A DNA stretch of 58,037 bases from Verrucomicrobiota bacterium (GCA_016871595.1 VHCY01000005.1:1-58037); one strand, 5' to 3'; counted from the first letter of the stretch, positions 16,760 through 25,495 are shown. Numbers and translations are program-made. Notes: a model not told the origin generated them from the sequence alone.

Positions 16760-16899
16760 CGGCGCACGGTGGGGGCTTTCCGGGCAGTTGTCCACGGCGG
16801 GGGCGGTTTCCGGGCTGGGGGCGAAAGCAAGCAGTTTTCCGGCCGGCGGCCGAAACGGCTTGGAGGCGCGGGGCGATTGCGGGAGGTTGGGGGCAGATT

Positions 16900-18786
16900 A
16901 TGAAGCCATCCGCGGAAGCAGGGCAGGGGGCGGGCGCCCGTTGGGCGCTCGGGCTGGGGGCCCTGGGGGTGGTCTTCGGGGACATCGGGACGAGCCCCTT
17001 GTACACGATCCGTGAGTGCCTGCACGCGCTGCCGCCGGCGGAGCACGCGACGGCGGTGCTGGGCGTGCTTTCGCTGGTCTTCTGGTCCCTGGTGCTGGTG
17101 GTGAGCGTGAAGTACGCGACCTTCGTGCTGCGGGCGGACAACCGCGGCGAGGGTGGGATCTTCGCCCTGCTGGCGCTGGGCCGGCTCGATCAGGGCGTGC
17201 GGGCGAGTCTGAACGTGGGCACGGTCCTCGTCCTCCTCGGGGCGGCGATGTTATGTGGCGAGGCCATCATCACCCCGGCGATCACCGTGCTCAGCGCGGT
17301 GGAGGGGTTGAAGGAGGTGGCGCCGGGAATGGACTTTCTGGTGGTGCCGGTCGCCTGCCTGATTTTGGGCGGGGTCTTCGCCTTCCAGCACCGCGGCACG
17401 CGCTTCATCGGCGGGATTTTCGGGCCGGTGATGCTGCTCTGGTTCGCGGTGCTCGGGGGTCTCGGGCTTTGGCGGGTGCTCGAGAACCCTGCGGTCCTGC
17501 GGGCCTTGGATCCGTGGCTGGGTATTAACCTGCTGGTCGGGCATCCGGCGCAGGCGGGCATTCTACTGGGCGCGGTGGTGCTGGCCTTCACGGGCGTGGA
17601 GGCGCTGTACGCGGATATGGGTCATTTCGGCCGGCGGGCGATCCTCACCTCGTGGTACGGCGTGGTGCTGCCGGGGCTCGTGCTGAACTACTTCGGGCAG
17701 GGCGCGCATTTCCTCGCGGGCCGGGGCTCGGCGGCCAACCCGTTCCTCTCGATCGCCCCGGAGGGCTGGCCCCGCTACCTGTTGCTGGCGCTCTCGGTGC
17801 TCGCGGCGATCATCGCGAGCCAGGCCCTGATCTCGGGCGCGTTCTCACTTGTCCGGCAGGCGATCCAGCTGGGCTATTTCCCGCGCCTGGCCGTTCGCCA
17901 CACCAATCCGGCCCAGCGCGGGCAGATCTTTTTGCCGCTGGTGAATGTGGTCCTCGCGCTCGGGTCCATCGCCACCGTCTTCGGCTTCAAGTCCAGTTCG
18001 GCGCTCGCCGCCGCCTATGGCATCGCGGTCACCGGCACGATGATCGTGACCACCCTCGCGCTCTACGCGGTGATGGTGCGGGCGTGGCGCTGGCCGGTCT
18101 GGCAGGCGGCCGCGGTCTGCGGGGGCTTCCTGGCGCTCGACGCGGTCTTCTTCGCCTCAAACCTGCACAAGTTCCACGACGGCGGCTGGCTGCCGGTGCT
18201 GATCGCGCTGGGGGTGCTGGCGGTGATGACCACGTGGAAGCGGGGCAAGGGGGAGATCTTCCGGCGGGTCTACGCCAACGAGATCACGGAGTCCGAGCTG
18301 TGCGCCATCGCCTCGAGCCCCCACCTGGTGCGCGTGCGCGGGACGGGGGTCTTTATGGCCGGCAACCCCACCGGCACCCCCCTCGTCCTCCTGCACCACG
18401 TCAAGGCCAACAAGGTCCTGCACGAGACGGTGGTGCTGCTGAGCATCCTTACCGAGGAGGTCCCGTTCGTGCCCGAGGCGGAACGGCTCGAGGTGCGCGC
18501 CATCGGCGAGGGCATCTGGCGGGCGGTCGCGCGGTACGGTTATATGGAATCACCGGACGTGGCCGCGTTGATCGGCGGGATCCGGGACCGCGGGGTGCCG
18601 CTGCGGCCGAACGAGGCGACGTACTACTTCAACCGCGAGATGATCATCGCGGGCGGCGATTCGCGGATGTGGGAATGGCAGAAGCACTTCTACGGCTTCC
18701 TGAGCCGGAACGCGCGGCAGGCGCGCGACTACTACCAGCTGCCGCCGATGCAGATCATCGAGGTCGGCCTGCCGATCCAGCTCTGA
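16900..18786 (+). CDS. kup: KUP-family potassium uptake protein
   Basis: This 628-aa low-affinity K+/H+ symporter has about 12 transmembrane segments and a C-terminal cytoplasmic domain. The N-terminal LGALGVVFGDIGTSPLYT is the family signature, followed by LRADNRGEGGIFALLAL. Length matches Kup. The C-terminal part (VFMAGNPTGTPLVLLHHVKANKVLHE) is the conserved soluble tail. It stands alone, diverging from menB across about 140 bases. Unlike most genes here its start is preceded by a purine-rich stretch (GGTTGGGGGCAGATT). Confidence 0.96.
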   Translation: MKPSAEAGQGAGARWALGLGALGVVFGDIGTSPLYTIRECLHALPPAEHATAVLGVLSLVFWSLVLVVSVKYATFVLRADNRGEGGIFALLALGRLDQGVRASLNVGTVLVLLGAAMLCGEAIITPAITVLSAVEGLKEVAPGMDFLVVPVACLILGGVFAFQHRGTRFIGGIFGPVMLLWFAVLGGLGLWRVLENPAVLRALDPWLGINLLVGHPAQAGILLGAVVLAFTGVEALYADMGHFGRRAILTSWYGVVLPGLVLNYFGQGAHFLAGRGSAANPFLSIAPEGWPRYLLLALSVLAAIIASQALISGAFSLVRQAIQLGYFPRLAVRHTNPAQRGQIFLPLVNVVLALGSIATVFGFKSSSALAAAYGIAVTGTMIVTTLALYAVMVRAWRWPVWQAAAVCGGFLALDAVFFASNLHKFHDGGWLPVLIALGVLAVMTTWKRGKGEIFRRVYANEITESELCAIASSPHLVRVRGTGVFMAGNPTGTPLVLLHHVKANKVLHETVVLLSILTEEVPFVPEAERLEVRAIGEGIWRAVARYGYMESPDVAALIGGIRDRGVPLRPNEATYYFNREMIIAGGDSRMWEWQKHFYGFLSRNARQARDYYQLPPMQIIEVGLPIQL

Positions 18787-18852
18787 AGCCGGTTCCGGGG
18801 CCGCGCAACTTTGGTGTTCCCCCCGGGCGCGGGGCCCGCTTCGCTCGCCCCG

Positions 18853-19473
18853 ATGCACCCCACCGCCCTTCGCCTCGGCCTTGCCCTGTTCCTCGCCGCC
18901 GCCTCCGCCGCCCTCGCCGCGGAACCGCGTTTCCAGCCGCTCTTCAACGGCCGCGACCTGGCCAACTTCAAGGCCGAGGGCGCGGCGGAGTTCTGGCGCG
19001 TCGAGAACGGCGTGCTGGTCGGGGAGAACAACCAGGCCCAGACCGGCCACTACCTCTGGACGCAGAAGGAGTACAAGGACTTCGTCCTCGAGTTCGACGT
19101 CCGCTGGAAGGCGACCACCCCGCGCGGCGTCGACACGGGCATCGAGATGCGCAAGCCGAAGCTCCAGCTGCAGCTCGGCGTCTCGGGCAGCCTGCGGGTC
19201 GATATGACGGGCTCCTTCTACACGGGCGGCAAGCCGGCGTATCCCGAGTCGGGGCAGGCGAAGGACGCCAAGCGCCAGCTGAAGCCCGAGGGCGAGTGGA
19301 ACACCATCCGCATCCAGGCCAAGGGCGACACCTTCACCTGCTGGATCAACGGCCAGAAGGCCTCCGAGTACACCGACCCGAAGTTCGCCGGCGCCGCGCC
19401 GCTCGGCCTCCAGATCCACGGCAAGGTCGAGATGAAGTGCGAGTACCGCAACGTGCGGATCGCGGAGCTCTGA
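18853..19473 (+). CDS. Secreted DUF1080 (3-keto-disaccharide hydrolase-type) protein
   Basis: The 206-aa protein has a signal peptide (HPTALRLGLALFLAAASAALA) and then the DUF1080 jelly-roll domain: FQPLFNGRDLANFKAEG, FWRVENGVLVGEN, FVLEFDVRWK, EGEWNTIRIQAKGD and a final YRNVRIAEL. DUF1080 domains are abundant in Planctomycetota and Verrucomicrobiota and some are reported to hydrolyse 3-keto-glycosides. They resemble concanavalin-like lectin folds. The start was moved from the track's 18811 to the ATG that opens the signal peptide, preceded by GCTCGCCCCG. A role in periplasmic carbohydrate handling is inference. Confidence 0.88.
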   Translation: MHPTALRLGLALFLAAASAALAAEPRFQPLFNGRDLANFKAEGAAEFWRVENGVLVGENNQAQTGHYLWTQKEYKDFVLEFDVRWKATTPRGVDTGIEMRKPKLQLQLGVSGSLRVDMTGSFYTGGKPAYPESGQAKDAKRQLKPEGEWNTIRIQAKGDTFTCWINGQKASEYTDPKFAGAAPLGLQIHGKVEMKCEYRNVRIAEL

Positions 19474-19541
19474 GCGCCCCGCGCCGCGACCGGGCGCATC
19501 ATTTGGCTATCTTTCCGCCGGCCCCGGCCGCAGGCTGCGGT

Positions 19542-21290
19542 ATGGAACGACGTCCCTTTGACCAGCTCGGCCTCTCGCCCGAGATTCTCCGTGCGGTCGC
19601 CAAGCTCGGCTTCGAGGAGGCCTCGCCCATCCAGACCGTGGTCATCCCGGTCGCCCTCTCCGGCCGCGACCTCGTGGGACAATCGGCGACGGGCTCCGGC
19701 AAGACCGCGGCCTTCGCCATCCCGGCCATCGAGCGGGTGGACGCCCAGCTGAAGGCGGTGCAGGCCCTGATCCTGTGCCCCACGCGGGAGCTCGCGGTGC
19801 AGGTGGCCGAGGAGACGGGGCGGCTCGCGTTCTTCCGCCGGGGCATCCGCGAGGTGCCGATCTACGGCGGGCAGAGTTACGACCGCCAGTTCCGGGCCCT
19901 CGAGGCCGGGGCCCAGATCGTCATCGGCACCCCCGGCCGCGTCCTCGACCACCTCGCGCGCGGCACCCTCCGGCTCGACGCCCTTCGCACCGTGGTGCTC
20001 GACGAGGCCGACCGGATGCTGGACATGGGTTTCCGGGAAGACATCGAGCGCATCCTCGCCGCGGCCCCCGCCTCGCGCCAGCTGCTCTGCTTCTCCGCGA
20101 CGATGCCCCGGCCGATCCAGGAGCTCATCCAGCGTTTCAGCCGCGACCCGGCGTGGGTGCGGATCGACGCCGTCGCCCTGCAGGCGCCCCAAGTGGAGCA
20201 AACCTATGTCGAGGTGGACCGGCGCTCCAAGCTGGAGGCGCTCACGCGGCTGATCGACGTCCACGACTTCCGGTTCGGGATCATCTTCTGCGGCACCAAG
20301 GTGATGGTGGATGACCTCGACGAGCACCTCCACGCCCGGGGTTACGCGGTGGACCGACTGCACGGCGACCTCAGCCAGGCGCAGCGCGACCGGGTGATGG
20401 CGCGCTTCCGCGAGCGGAAGTTCGAGTTCCTCGTCGCGACGGATGTGGCGGCGCGCGGGCTCGACGTCGACGAGCTGGAGGTGGTGTTCAACTTCGACCT
20501 GCCCAACGACGCGGAGGACTACACCCACCGCATCGGGCGCACGGGCCGGGCCGGCCGCAAGGGGCGCGCCTTCACGTTCGTCAGCGGCCGGGAGATCTAC
20601 CGCCTGCAGGCGATGATGCGCGCCGCGCGGCTCGACCTGCACCGCGGGCGCGTGCCCTCGCTCGATGAGGTGGAGGAGGCGAAGACCAACGTCTTCTTCG
20701 AGCGGATCCGCGCCACCCTGGAAGCCCGCGACTTCAAGCCGCACGACCGGATGATCGACCGGCTGCTCGACCAGGGCTACGCCAGCACCGACATCTGCTC
20801 CGCGCTGATCCACCTGCTGCGGGCGGGGGCCGCGCCGGAGCCGGCGGCGCCGGCCCGTGGAAACACCGCGGCCAAAGGTGGGCCGCCGGAGGCCGGGGCG
20901 GAGCCGGCGGCGGCTCGTGCGAAACCCGCGCGGTCACCCGCGGCGGCGGTTGCCCGGGATCCCGCGGAGGCCCCGGAGCCGGCTCCCGTCGAGGCGCCGG
21001 ATCGTCCGGCGCGGACCGGCCGCGAACCGGGAATGACGACCCTCTTCCTGAATGTCGGCCGCAAGCAGCTGGTCCAGGTGGCGGACGTGGTCGGCAAGAT
21101 CGCGGGGGTGACCCGCCTGCCCGCGGGCGTGGTCGGGGCGATCGACCTGCACCAGCGCCACATTCTGGTGGATGTGGCCGAGGAGCACGCCGAGCTGATC
21201 CTCCGCAAACTCACGGGCGTGCGGATGAAGGGCGTGGCCCTCGCCCCCGTGCGCGCCACCCCGGGGAAGGGCGGGGCCGGCGCGGGTTGA
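19542..21290 (+). CDS. DEAD-box ATP-dependent RNA helicase with DbpA-type RNA-binding domain
   Basis: The 582-aa protein shows every superfamily 2 motif: Q motif (FEEASPIQ), Walker A (SATGSGKT), PTRELA, TPGRVLD, VLDEADRMLDMGF, FSAT, VATDVAARGLDV and HRIGRTGRAGR. After the two RecA domains and a helical dimerisation-like region (ERIRATLEARDF), an Ala/Pro-rich linker of about 75 residues leads to a C-terminal domain (residues about 498-575: TLFLNVGRKQLVQVADVVG) of the DbpA RNA-binding type. This resembles CsdA/DeaD and DbpA helicases that act in ribosome assembly and cold adaptation. The ORF track fuses it with an upstream shadow; the ATG giving MERRPFDQLGLSPE is the natural start. Confidence 0.95.
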   Translation: MERRPFDQLGLSPEILRAVAKLGFEEASPIQTVVIPVALSGRDLVGQSATGSGKTAAFAIPAIERVDAQLKAVQALILCPTRELAVQVAEETGRLAFFRRGIREVPIYGGQSYDRQFRALEAGAQIVIGTPGRVLDHLARGTLRLDALRTVVLDEADRMLDMGFREDIERILAAAPASRQLLCFSATMPRPIQELIQRFSRDPAWVRIDAVALQAPQVEQTYVEVDRRSKLEALTRLIDVHDFRFGIIFCGTKVMVDDLDEHLHARGYAVDRLHGDLSQAQRDRVMARFRERKFEFLVATDVAARGLDVDELEVVFNFDLPNDAEDYTHRIGRTGRAGRKGRAFTFVSGREIYRLQAMMRAARLDLHRGRVPSLDEVEEAKTNVFFERIRATLEARDFKPHDRMIDRLLDQGYASTDICSALIHLLRAGAAPEPAAPARGNTAAKGGPPEAGAEPAAARAKPARSPAAAVARDPAEAPEPAPVEAPDRPARTGREPGMTTLFLNVGRKQLVQVADVVGKIAGVTRLPAGVVGAIDLHQRHILVDVAEEHAELILRKLTGVRMKGVALAPVRATPGKGGAGAG

Positions 21291-21323
21291 GGCGCCCGCC
21301 CCGGCCCAGCCGGACTCAGTCAC

Positions 21324-23444
21324 TCAGCCGCTGCCCAGCACCAGCGCGCCCTTGAAGACCAGCAGCACCACGCCGACGAGCGCGCAGCAGGCGACGAAGC
21401 CCAGCGCGTCCGTGCGGTCCCAGCGGGTGAATTCCCAGTTGGAGCCGGGGAATAGCTTGAGGTGGTCGAACCGGGTCGGGTTGGCGTAGCTGAGCTCCAC
21501 CTCCCGCGCGTCGTCCTCGAGGGTCTTGGCCACCGGCGTCTTCATCCGCGCGTAGAACCGCGCGACGCGCGCGGGGTCCGTCGGCCGGGTCAGCAGGCTC
21601 ACCAGCACCAGCAGGCTGATCGGGATGAACGCGTCGACCAGATAGCGGGTGGTGAGCAGCTGGGCCGGGCTGAAACCGGCCACATCCGCCCCGAGCAGGT
21701 GCAGCAGGTAGACCTCGACCCGGAAGAGGCCCTTGCCCGTCTTGGGGGACGCGGGGTCGTTGGGGTTCACCCGGACCACGCCCTCCTCGAAGAACAACGA
21801 CACCGGCTCGATCCGGCGCGTGCGCTCGATCTGCTCCCCGGCCGTCCGGGCGCGCCCGGCGGTCACGTCCTCCGCGGTCGCCGCGACGCGTGACACCACC
21901 GTTTGCTCGCGGGTCATTCGCGTCAGCGTCTCCGAGCGGGCGAGGGCCGGCAGGGTGGGCACGATCGCCGGGATCACCGCGATGAAGACCACGGTAGCGA
22001 TTACCTGGACCTTGACCGCGGTCTCGGTGACCCGCCGCCAGAGGAAGAGCATCGTCACCGGCACGCCCCAGACGAGGAGCAGCACGATCGCAAACTTCAG
22101 GATCGCGACGATGCTGTTCATAAAGAGGCCCACCAGCACGCCGATCGCGAGGAGGGCGGGCACTGCCAGCCGGGCGATGAGCACGTAGTGCCGGTCGGCG
22201 CGGCCGGGGAAGAGCGGCTCGTACAGGTTCTTCACCACCAGGCCCGAGAGTACCACCGACTGCGCGCCGAGGACGGCGATCTTCCCGCCCAAAATGCCGG
22301 TGATCATAATCCCGATCAGGCCGATCGGGAGCAGTTCGCGGGTCATCAGGCCCCACGCCTGGTCGGGGTCGGACAGGCCCGGGCCGAAGAGGGCGATCGC
22401 GATCAACCCGCAGTAGGCCCACGCGATGGTGACGAAGCGCTTGCTGAAACCGCCCGTCACCGCGCCGAGGCGTGCCGCCATCTCGTCCTTCGCGGATCCC
22501 GAGATGGTCATATTGGCCTGGGTGCCGGCGATGCCGATCAGCTGGACCAATAGCAGGGCGGCGATCGAGTACCACGTGTATTCGGAGGCGATGTCGCCCC
22601 CGAAGAGGTTGAACATCACCTCCGGCACCTTGTCGTGCAGCGCCTCCACGCCGCCTATTCGATGGAGGCCGAAGGGGATCAGGATCACCGAGATCAGCAC
22701 CACCAGCAGGGCCTGGATCGCGTCCACCACCGCCGAGGCCTTCAGGCCCCCGAGCATGATGAACACGGCGACCAGCCCCGTGGAGACGAGGTAGAAGGTG
22801 ACCGGCTGGAGGTAGGTGACGTAGGGCTGGAGGGTGCCGCGGGTGTAGTGGTCGCGCAGGGTGTCGTAGCGCAGCGCCTTCTCCGGGGCCAGCGGGGCCG
22901 CCGCGCGCTCCTTCCGCAGTGCGATGAACTCGTGGAACTCGGCCACGCTCTGGCGCTCCGCCGCGGTGTAGACCGCGGGTTCCTTGACCATCAGGGGCTG
23001 GAGCGTCTTCAGGGCCATCACGTTGCCGCCCGCGATGACCCCGATGATCGCGATCATCAGCATCGTCACGGCATACAGGGAGGCCAGGAACTTGCTGCCG
23101 AAGCGGTCGGCGAAGAGGTCCGCCATCGTGGTGAGCCGGGCGCGGCGGAACCACACGTTCATAAACCAGTAGTACGGCGTGAGGAAGAGCGTGATCAGCG
23201 CCAGCCAGGCGCCGCCCGCGCCCTGCCGGTAGACCGAGCTGGCCGTGGTGGTGGCCTGGCCGGGGTCGGTCATATTGCCGAAGCTCAGGAAGAACTGCAG
23301 CCAGCGCCCGAGTGAACGCCCCCCGAGGAAGAAGTCCTTGTCGTTCTTCACCCCGTGGGAGAAGCGCTGCCCGATCCAGAGGACCACGACGATGTAGGCG
23401 AGGAGGATGGCGACGTCGACGAGGTGTAGCCCGAGCAGCTTCAT
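21324..23444 (-). CDS. Sodium:solute symporter family transporter (large form)
   Basis: The 706-aa membrane protein has the SSSF architecture: VDVAILLAYIVVVLWIG, then DFFLGGRSLGRWLQF and a core of about 13 hydrophobic segments. It carries an extended loop near residues 155-215 (EFHEFIALRKERAAAPLAPE) and a non-membrane segment at about 505-580 between helices, making it longer than the 500-550 aa PutP/SglT types. This enlarged form is common in Verrucomicrobiota and Planctomycetota. The substrate (sugar, amino acid, carboxylate) is not deducible. The start is preceded by CCAACCCCTT, the same bases found ahead of the glutamate dehydrogenase start. Confidence 0.9.
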   Translation of the reverse strand: MKLLGLHLVDVAILLAYIVVVLWIGQRFSHGVKNDKDFFLGGRSLGRWLQFFLSFGNMTDPGQATTTASSVYRQGAGGAWLALITLFLTPYYWFMNVWFRRARLTTMADLFADRFGSKFLASLYAVTMLMIAIIGVIAGGNVMALKTLQPLMVKEPAVYTAAERQSVAEFHEFIALRKERAAAPLAPEKALRYDTLRDHYTRGTLQPYVTYLQPVTFYLVSTGLVAVFIMLGGLKASAVVDAIQALLVVLISVILIPFGLHRIGGVEALHDKVPEVMFNLFGGDIASEYTWYSIAALLLVQLIGIAGTQANMTISGSAKDEMAARLGAVTGGFSKRFVTIAWAYCGLIAIALFGPGLSDPDQAWGLMTRELLPIGLIGIMITGILGGKIAVLGAQSVVLSGLVVKNLYEPLFPGRADRHYVLIARLAVPALLAIGVLVGLFMNSIVAILKFAIVLLLVWGVPVTMLFLWRRVTETAVKVQVIATVVFIAVIPAIVPTLPALARSETLTRMTREQTVVSRVAATAEDVTAGRARTAGEQIERTRRIEPVSLFFEEGVVRVNPNDPASPKTGKGLFRVEVYLLHLLGADVAGFSPAQLLTTRYLVDAFIPISLLVLVSLLTRPTDPARVARFYARMKTPVAKTLEDDAREVELSYANPTRFDHLKLFPGSNWEFTRWDRTDALGFVACCALVGVVLLVFKGALVLGSG

Positions 23445-23570
23445 AAGGGGTTGGGAGGGTGGGTAACGGCCGGGCGGAAACGCCCCGTCCGGGGCAGCGA
23501 CTCAGGCGCGGCTCCCCGCGGTGTCAAGCGGAGCGCCGGGCCGCGCTTCCCGCGGCCCCGCCGGGGAGGA

Positions 23571-23822
23571 TCAACCCGCCGGGCCGCGGGCGGGCCCGCG
23601 GCGGGAACCGATGCCCTCGGCCAGCCGCTCGCGCAGGGCCTCGGGCGGGGAATGGGGCGGGGCCCAATGCACCAGTTGGGAGGTCACCTCGCGCAGGACG
23701 CGGCTCATTTCGCGCAGGGCGGGGTCCGCGTGGCACTCGCGGCGGAAGCGGGCCAGTTCCTCGCCGGCGAGCAGCCCGAGAGCGTGCAGGGCGGACGATT
23801 CCTCGTGCAGTTCCCGGCTCAT
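23571..23822 (-). CDS. Short putative anti-sigma factor (cytoplasmic domain only)
   Basis: An ATG overlapping the ECF sigma stop as ATGA opens an 83-codon frame, with HEESSALHALGLLAGEELA near the start and LREMSRVLREVTSQLVHWAP further on. This helical region resembles the N-terminal sigma-binding part of RskA/ChrR-like anti-sigma factors encoded next to such sigmas. The protein stops after a basic GSRRGPARGP tail, with no transmembrane segment, no periplasmic domain and no HxxxCxxC zinc motif. It could be a minimal soluble anti-sigma or the remnant of a longer gene. The track lists a longer frame (to 24164) that overlaps the sigma gene and is not likely. Function is inferred mainly from position. 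Confidence 0.6.
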   Translation of the reverse strand: MSRELHEESSALHALGLLAGEELARFRRECHADPALREMSRVLREVTSQLVHWAPPHSPPEALRERLAEGIGSRRGPARGPAG

Positions 23823-24421
23823 AACTGCGGCCCGAGGGCTTCCCTTAACTTGAGCAGCCCGCGCCGGATGCGGGCCTTGATGGTGCCCAAGGGCTCCTGC
23901 AACCGCCGTGCGATCTCCTCCTGGGTGAGTCCGCCGAAGAAAGCCAGTTCCAGCGCCCGGCGCTGCTCGGCCGGCAGGTCGGCGATCGCCGCGCGGACCA
24001 GCCGGGCGTTGTCGCCCTGCACCGCCGCATCGTCCGCGGACGGGGCCCCGCCCTCCGTGCCGTAGCCCAGGTCCTCCGGCACCGACTCCGCCAGCAGTTC
24101 CGCCCGGCGGCGGCGCATCCGGATCCGGTCGATCGCCCGGTTCCGCACCAGCGTCACCGCCCACGAGAAGGCGCTGCCGCGGCTCCGCTCGAACGACGAG
24201 GCCTTCTCCCAGAGGGTGATGAAGGCGTCGTGCACGATGTCCTGCGCCTCCGCGGCATCCTGCAGGATATGGAGCGCCGCGCCGTAAAGGGGGCCTGAGA
24301 ACCGGTCGTAGAGGCGGGCGAACGCCTCGCGGTCCCCCTCCGCCACCAACCCCAGCAGCAATGCGTCCGTCCGGTCCCGTTCCCCGGGATCGTTGGTCAG
24401 CAGTAGAGGGGCTTCGGCCAT
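23819..24421 (-). CDS. ECF RNA polymerase sigma factor (SigK/RpoE-like)
   Basis: The 200-aa protein has sigma region 2 (FARLYDRFSGPLYGAALHILQ, then DIVHDAFITLWEKA and a SWAVTLVRNRAIDRIR helix) and region 4 (IADLPAEQRRALELAFFGGL, TQEEIARRLQEPLGTIKARI). This is the usual two-domain ECF structure. The 4-base ATGA overlap with the next gene suggests that gene regulates it. It lies downstream of dapF-like and a 30-codon ORF with a 113-base gap, in which TTGGAACC occurs at 24509-24516 on the minus strand, a possible ECF -35 element without a convincing -10. Confidence 0.94.
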   Translation of the reverse strand: MAEAPLLLTNDPGERDRTDALLLGLVAEGDREAFARLYDRFSGPLYGAALHILQDAAEAQDIVHDAFITLWEKASSFERSRGSAFSWAVTLVRNRAIDRIRMRRRRAELLAESVPEDLGYGTEGGAPSADDAAVQGDNARLVRAAIADLPAEQRRALELAFFGGLTQEEIARRLQEPLGTIKARIRRGLLKLREALGPQL

Positions 24422-24534
24422 GGGGAAGGGACCCCGGCGGGTCGCTCAGGAGGAGGCAGGTTCGGCGGTGGGGGTGGCGAGCCTAATTCCGTGGGAAGAG
24501 GGTTCGCGGGTTCCAACCGGGGCCGGCGGTGCAC

Positions 24535-24627
24535 TCAGAGGAACGCGAGGCCGAGGAGGCCCAAAATCAGGATCAGTCCGAGGCTGGCGAGGATGCGCCG
24601 CTCCTGGCGGGTCGTGGCGAAGGGCAT
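24535..24627 (-). CDS. 30-aa single-pass membrane microprotein (not in ORF track)
   Basis: An ATG 7 bases after the dapF-like stop opens a 30-codon frame: a polar, basic start (MPFATTRQERRI) followed by one strongly hydrophobic helix (LASLGLILILGLLGLAFL) and a TGA. This is the classic form of a small inner-membrane protein with a cytoplasmic, positively charged N-terminus. The start has the same C-rich context (ATGCCCCC) as neighbouring genes. Tight spacing implies co-transcription with dapF. No function can be assigned; similar microproteins often bind and tune larger membrane complexes. Confidence 0.55.
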   Translation of the reverse strand: MPFATTRQERRILASLGLILILGLLGLAFL

Positions 24628-24634
24628 GGGGGCA

Positions 24635-25495
24635 TCAGACCGTAACCTCGAACAGGTCCGGGTGCATCACGCCCTCGGCGACCTTGTTGACCGTCCCGGT
24701 CATCTGGATGGCGTAGTCCGGGCCGATGGAGATCCCGATCCGGCCGCCGGGCATATGGACGGTGACGTCGCGGTCGACGAAGCCGAGGCGGTGGGCGACG
24801 GCGGCGGAGGCGCTCGAACTGCTGCCCGAAGCGAGGGTGTAGCCGGCGCCGCGCTCCCAGATCTCGATACGGATGTTCGCGCGGTCGATCACCTGGAGGA
24901 ACTGCACGTTCGTCTTCCGCGGGAAAAGCGGGTGGACCTCGAGGTGGGGCCCGTAACGGTGTGCGAGGTCGGCGGTGATCTCCGGGAGCGGGAGCACGCA
25001 GTGCGGGTTGCCGATGGTGGCGGCGCAGAAGGTGAACTCGCGGTCGAGCACCTTCACCTTTTCGTTGAGCACCTCCCGGGCGGCACCGGGCAGGAGGACC
25101 GGGATACGGGCGCTGTCGAAGCTCACCTGCCCCATCGCGACCGTGATCAGCCGGCCATCCTCGCGGATCTCAGCGCGCACGTCGCCCCCTAGCGTCTCCA
25201 CGGTGAACACGGGCTCGCGGACGAGGCCCTGGTCCCAGAGGAAGCGGGAGAAGATGCGGAGGCCGTTGCCGGATTTCTCGGCCTCGGAACCGTCGGGGTT
25301 GAAGATGCGCAGCCCGTGCTGGCTGGAGCGCGAGGGGAGGGGGCCCCAGAGGATGCCGTCGGAACCGACGCCGAAGTTCCGGTGGCACACCACCCGGATC
25401 TGCTCGCGGGACGGCGCGGCTCCCCAGGCCGGGAAGTCCGCGGGGTACAGGACGATGTAGTCGTTGCCGAGGGCGTGGTACTTGTGGAAACGCAT
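24635..25495 (-). CDS. dapF: Diaminopimelate epimerase-like protein lacking both catalytic cysteines
   Basis: The 286-aa protein has the DapF fold signatures: KYHALGNDYIVL, GVGSDGIL, NPDGSEAEKSGNGLRIF, TIGNPHCVLPL and ERGAGYTLASGSSS. DapF normally interconverts LL- and meso-diaminopimelate using two cysteines in the motifs CGNG and ACGTG. Here both positions are serine (Ser75 and Ser223), read from TCC and TCG codons, so classical two-base thiol racemisation looks impossible. The rest of the active-site framework is intact. It may catalyse a different reaction, use serines in a related way, or be inactive for lysine synthesis. I start at MRFHKYHAL; the track adds five residues. It is followed after 7 bases by a tiny membrane ORF. 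Confidence 0.85.
   Translation of the reverse strand: MRFHKYHALGNDYIVLYPADFPAWGAAPSREQIRVVCHRNFGVGSDGILWGPLPSRSSQHGLRIFNPDGSEAEKSGNGLRIFSRFLWDQGLVREPVFTVETLGGDVRAEIREDGRLITVAMGQVSFDSARIPVLLPGAAREVLNEKVKVLDREFTFCAATIGNPHCVLPLPEITADLAHRYGPHLEVHPLFPRKTNVQFLQVIDRANIRIEIWERGAGYTLASGSSSSASAAVAHRLGFVDRDVTVHMPGGRIGISIGPDYAIQMTGTVNKVAEGVMHPDLFEVTV

Noticed and set aside
17652-19541. N-terminal extension of the helicase ORF as listed (1212 aa)
   Set aside because: The extension is a shadow across kup and the DUF1080 gene; the helicase Q-motif region and natural ATG at 19542 define the true start.
21316-23154. 612-aa minus-strand ORF in another frame of the sodium:solute symporter
   Set aside because: Arg/Gly/Pro-rich translation of the same DNA; the symporter frame has the membrane helices and family motif.
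23522-23550. TTGACA at 23522-23527 (minus strand) as promoter of the symporter
   Set aside because: The box at 17 bases' distance is TGAGTC, which has almost no match to a -10 consensus, so I did not list it as a feature.
23571-24164. 197-aa frame as the anti-sigma gene
   Set aside because: The upstream half overlaps the ECF sigma coding frame and is Gly/Arg-rich; only the 83 codons from the ATGA overlap look like protein.
24509-24516. TTGGAACC as an ECF -35 element before the first ECF sigma factor
   Set aside because: No CGTC/CGTT-like -10 element is found 15-18 bases downstream, so the match is too weak for a feature.
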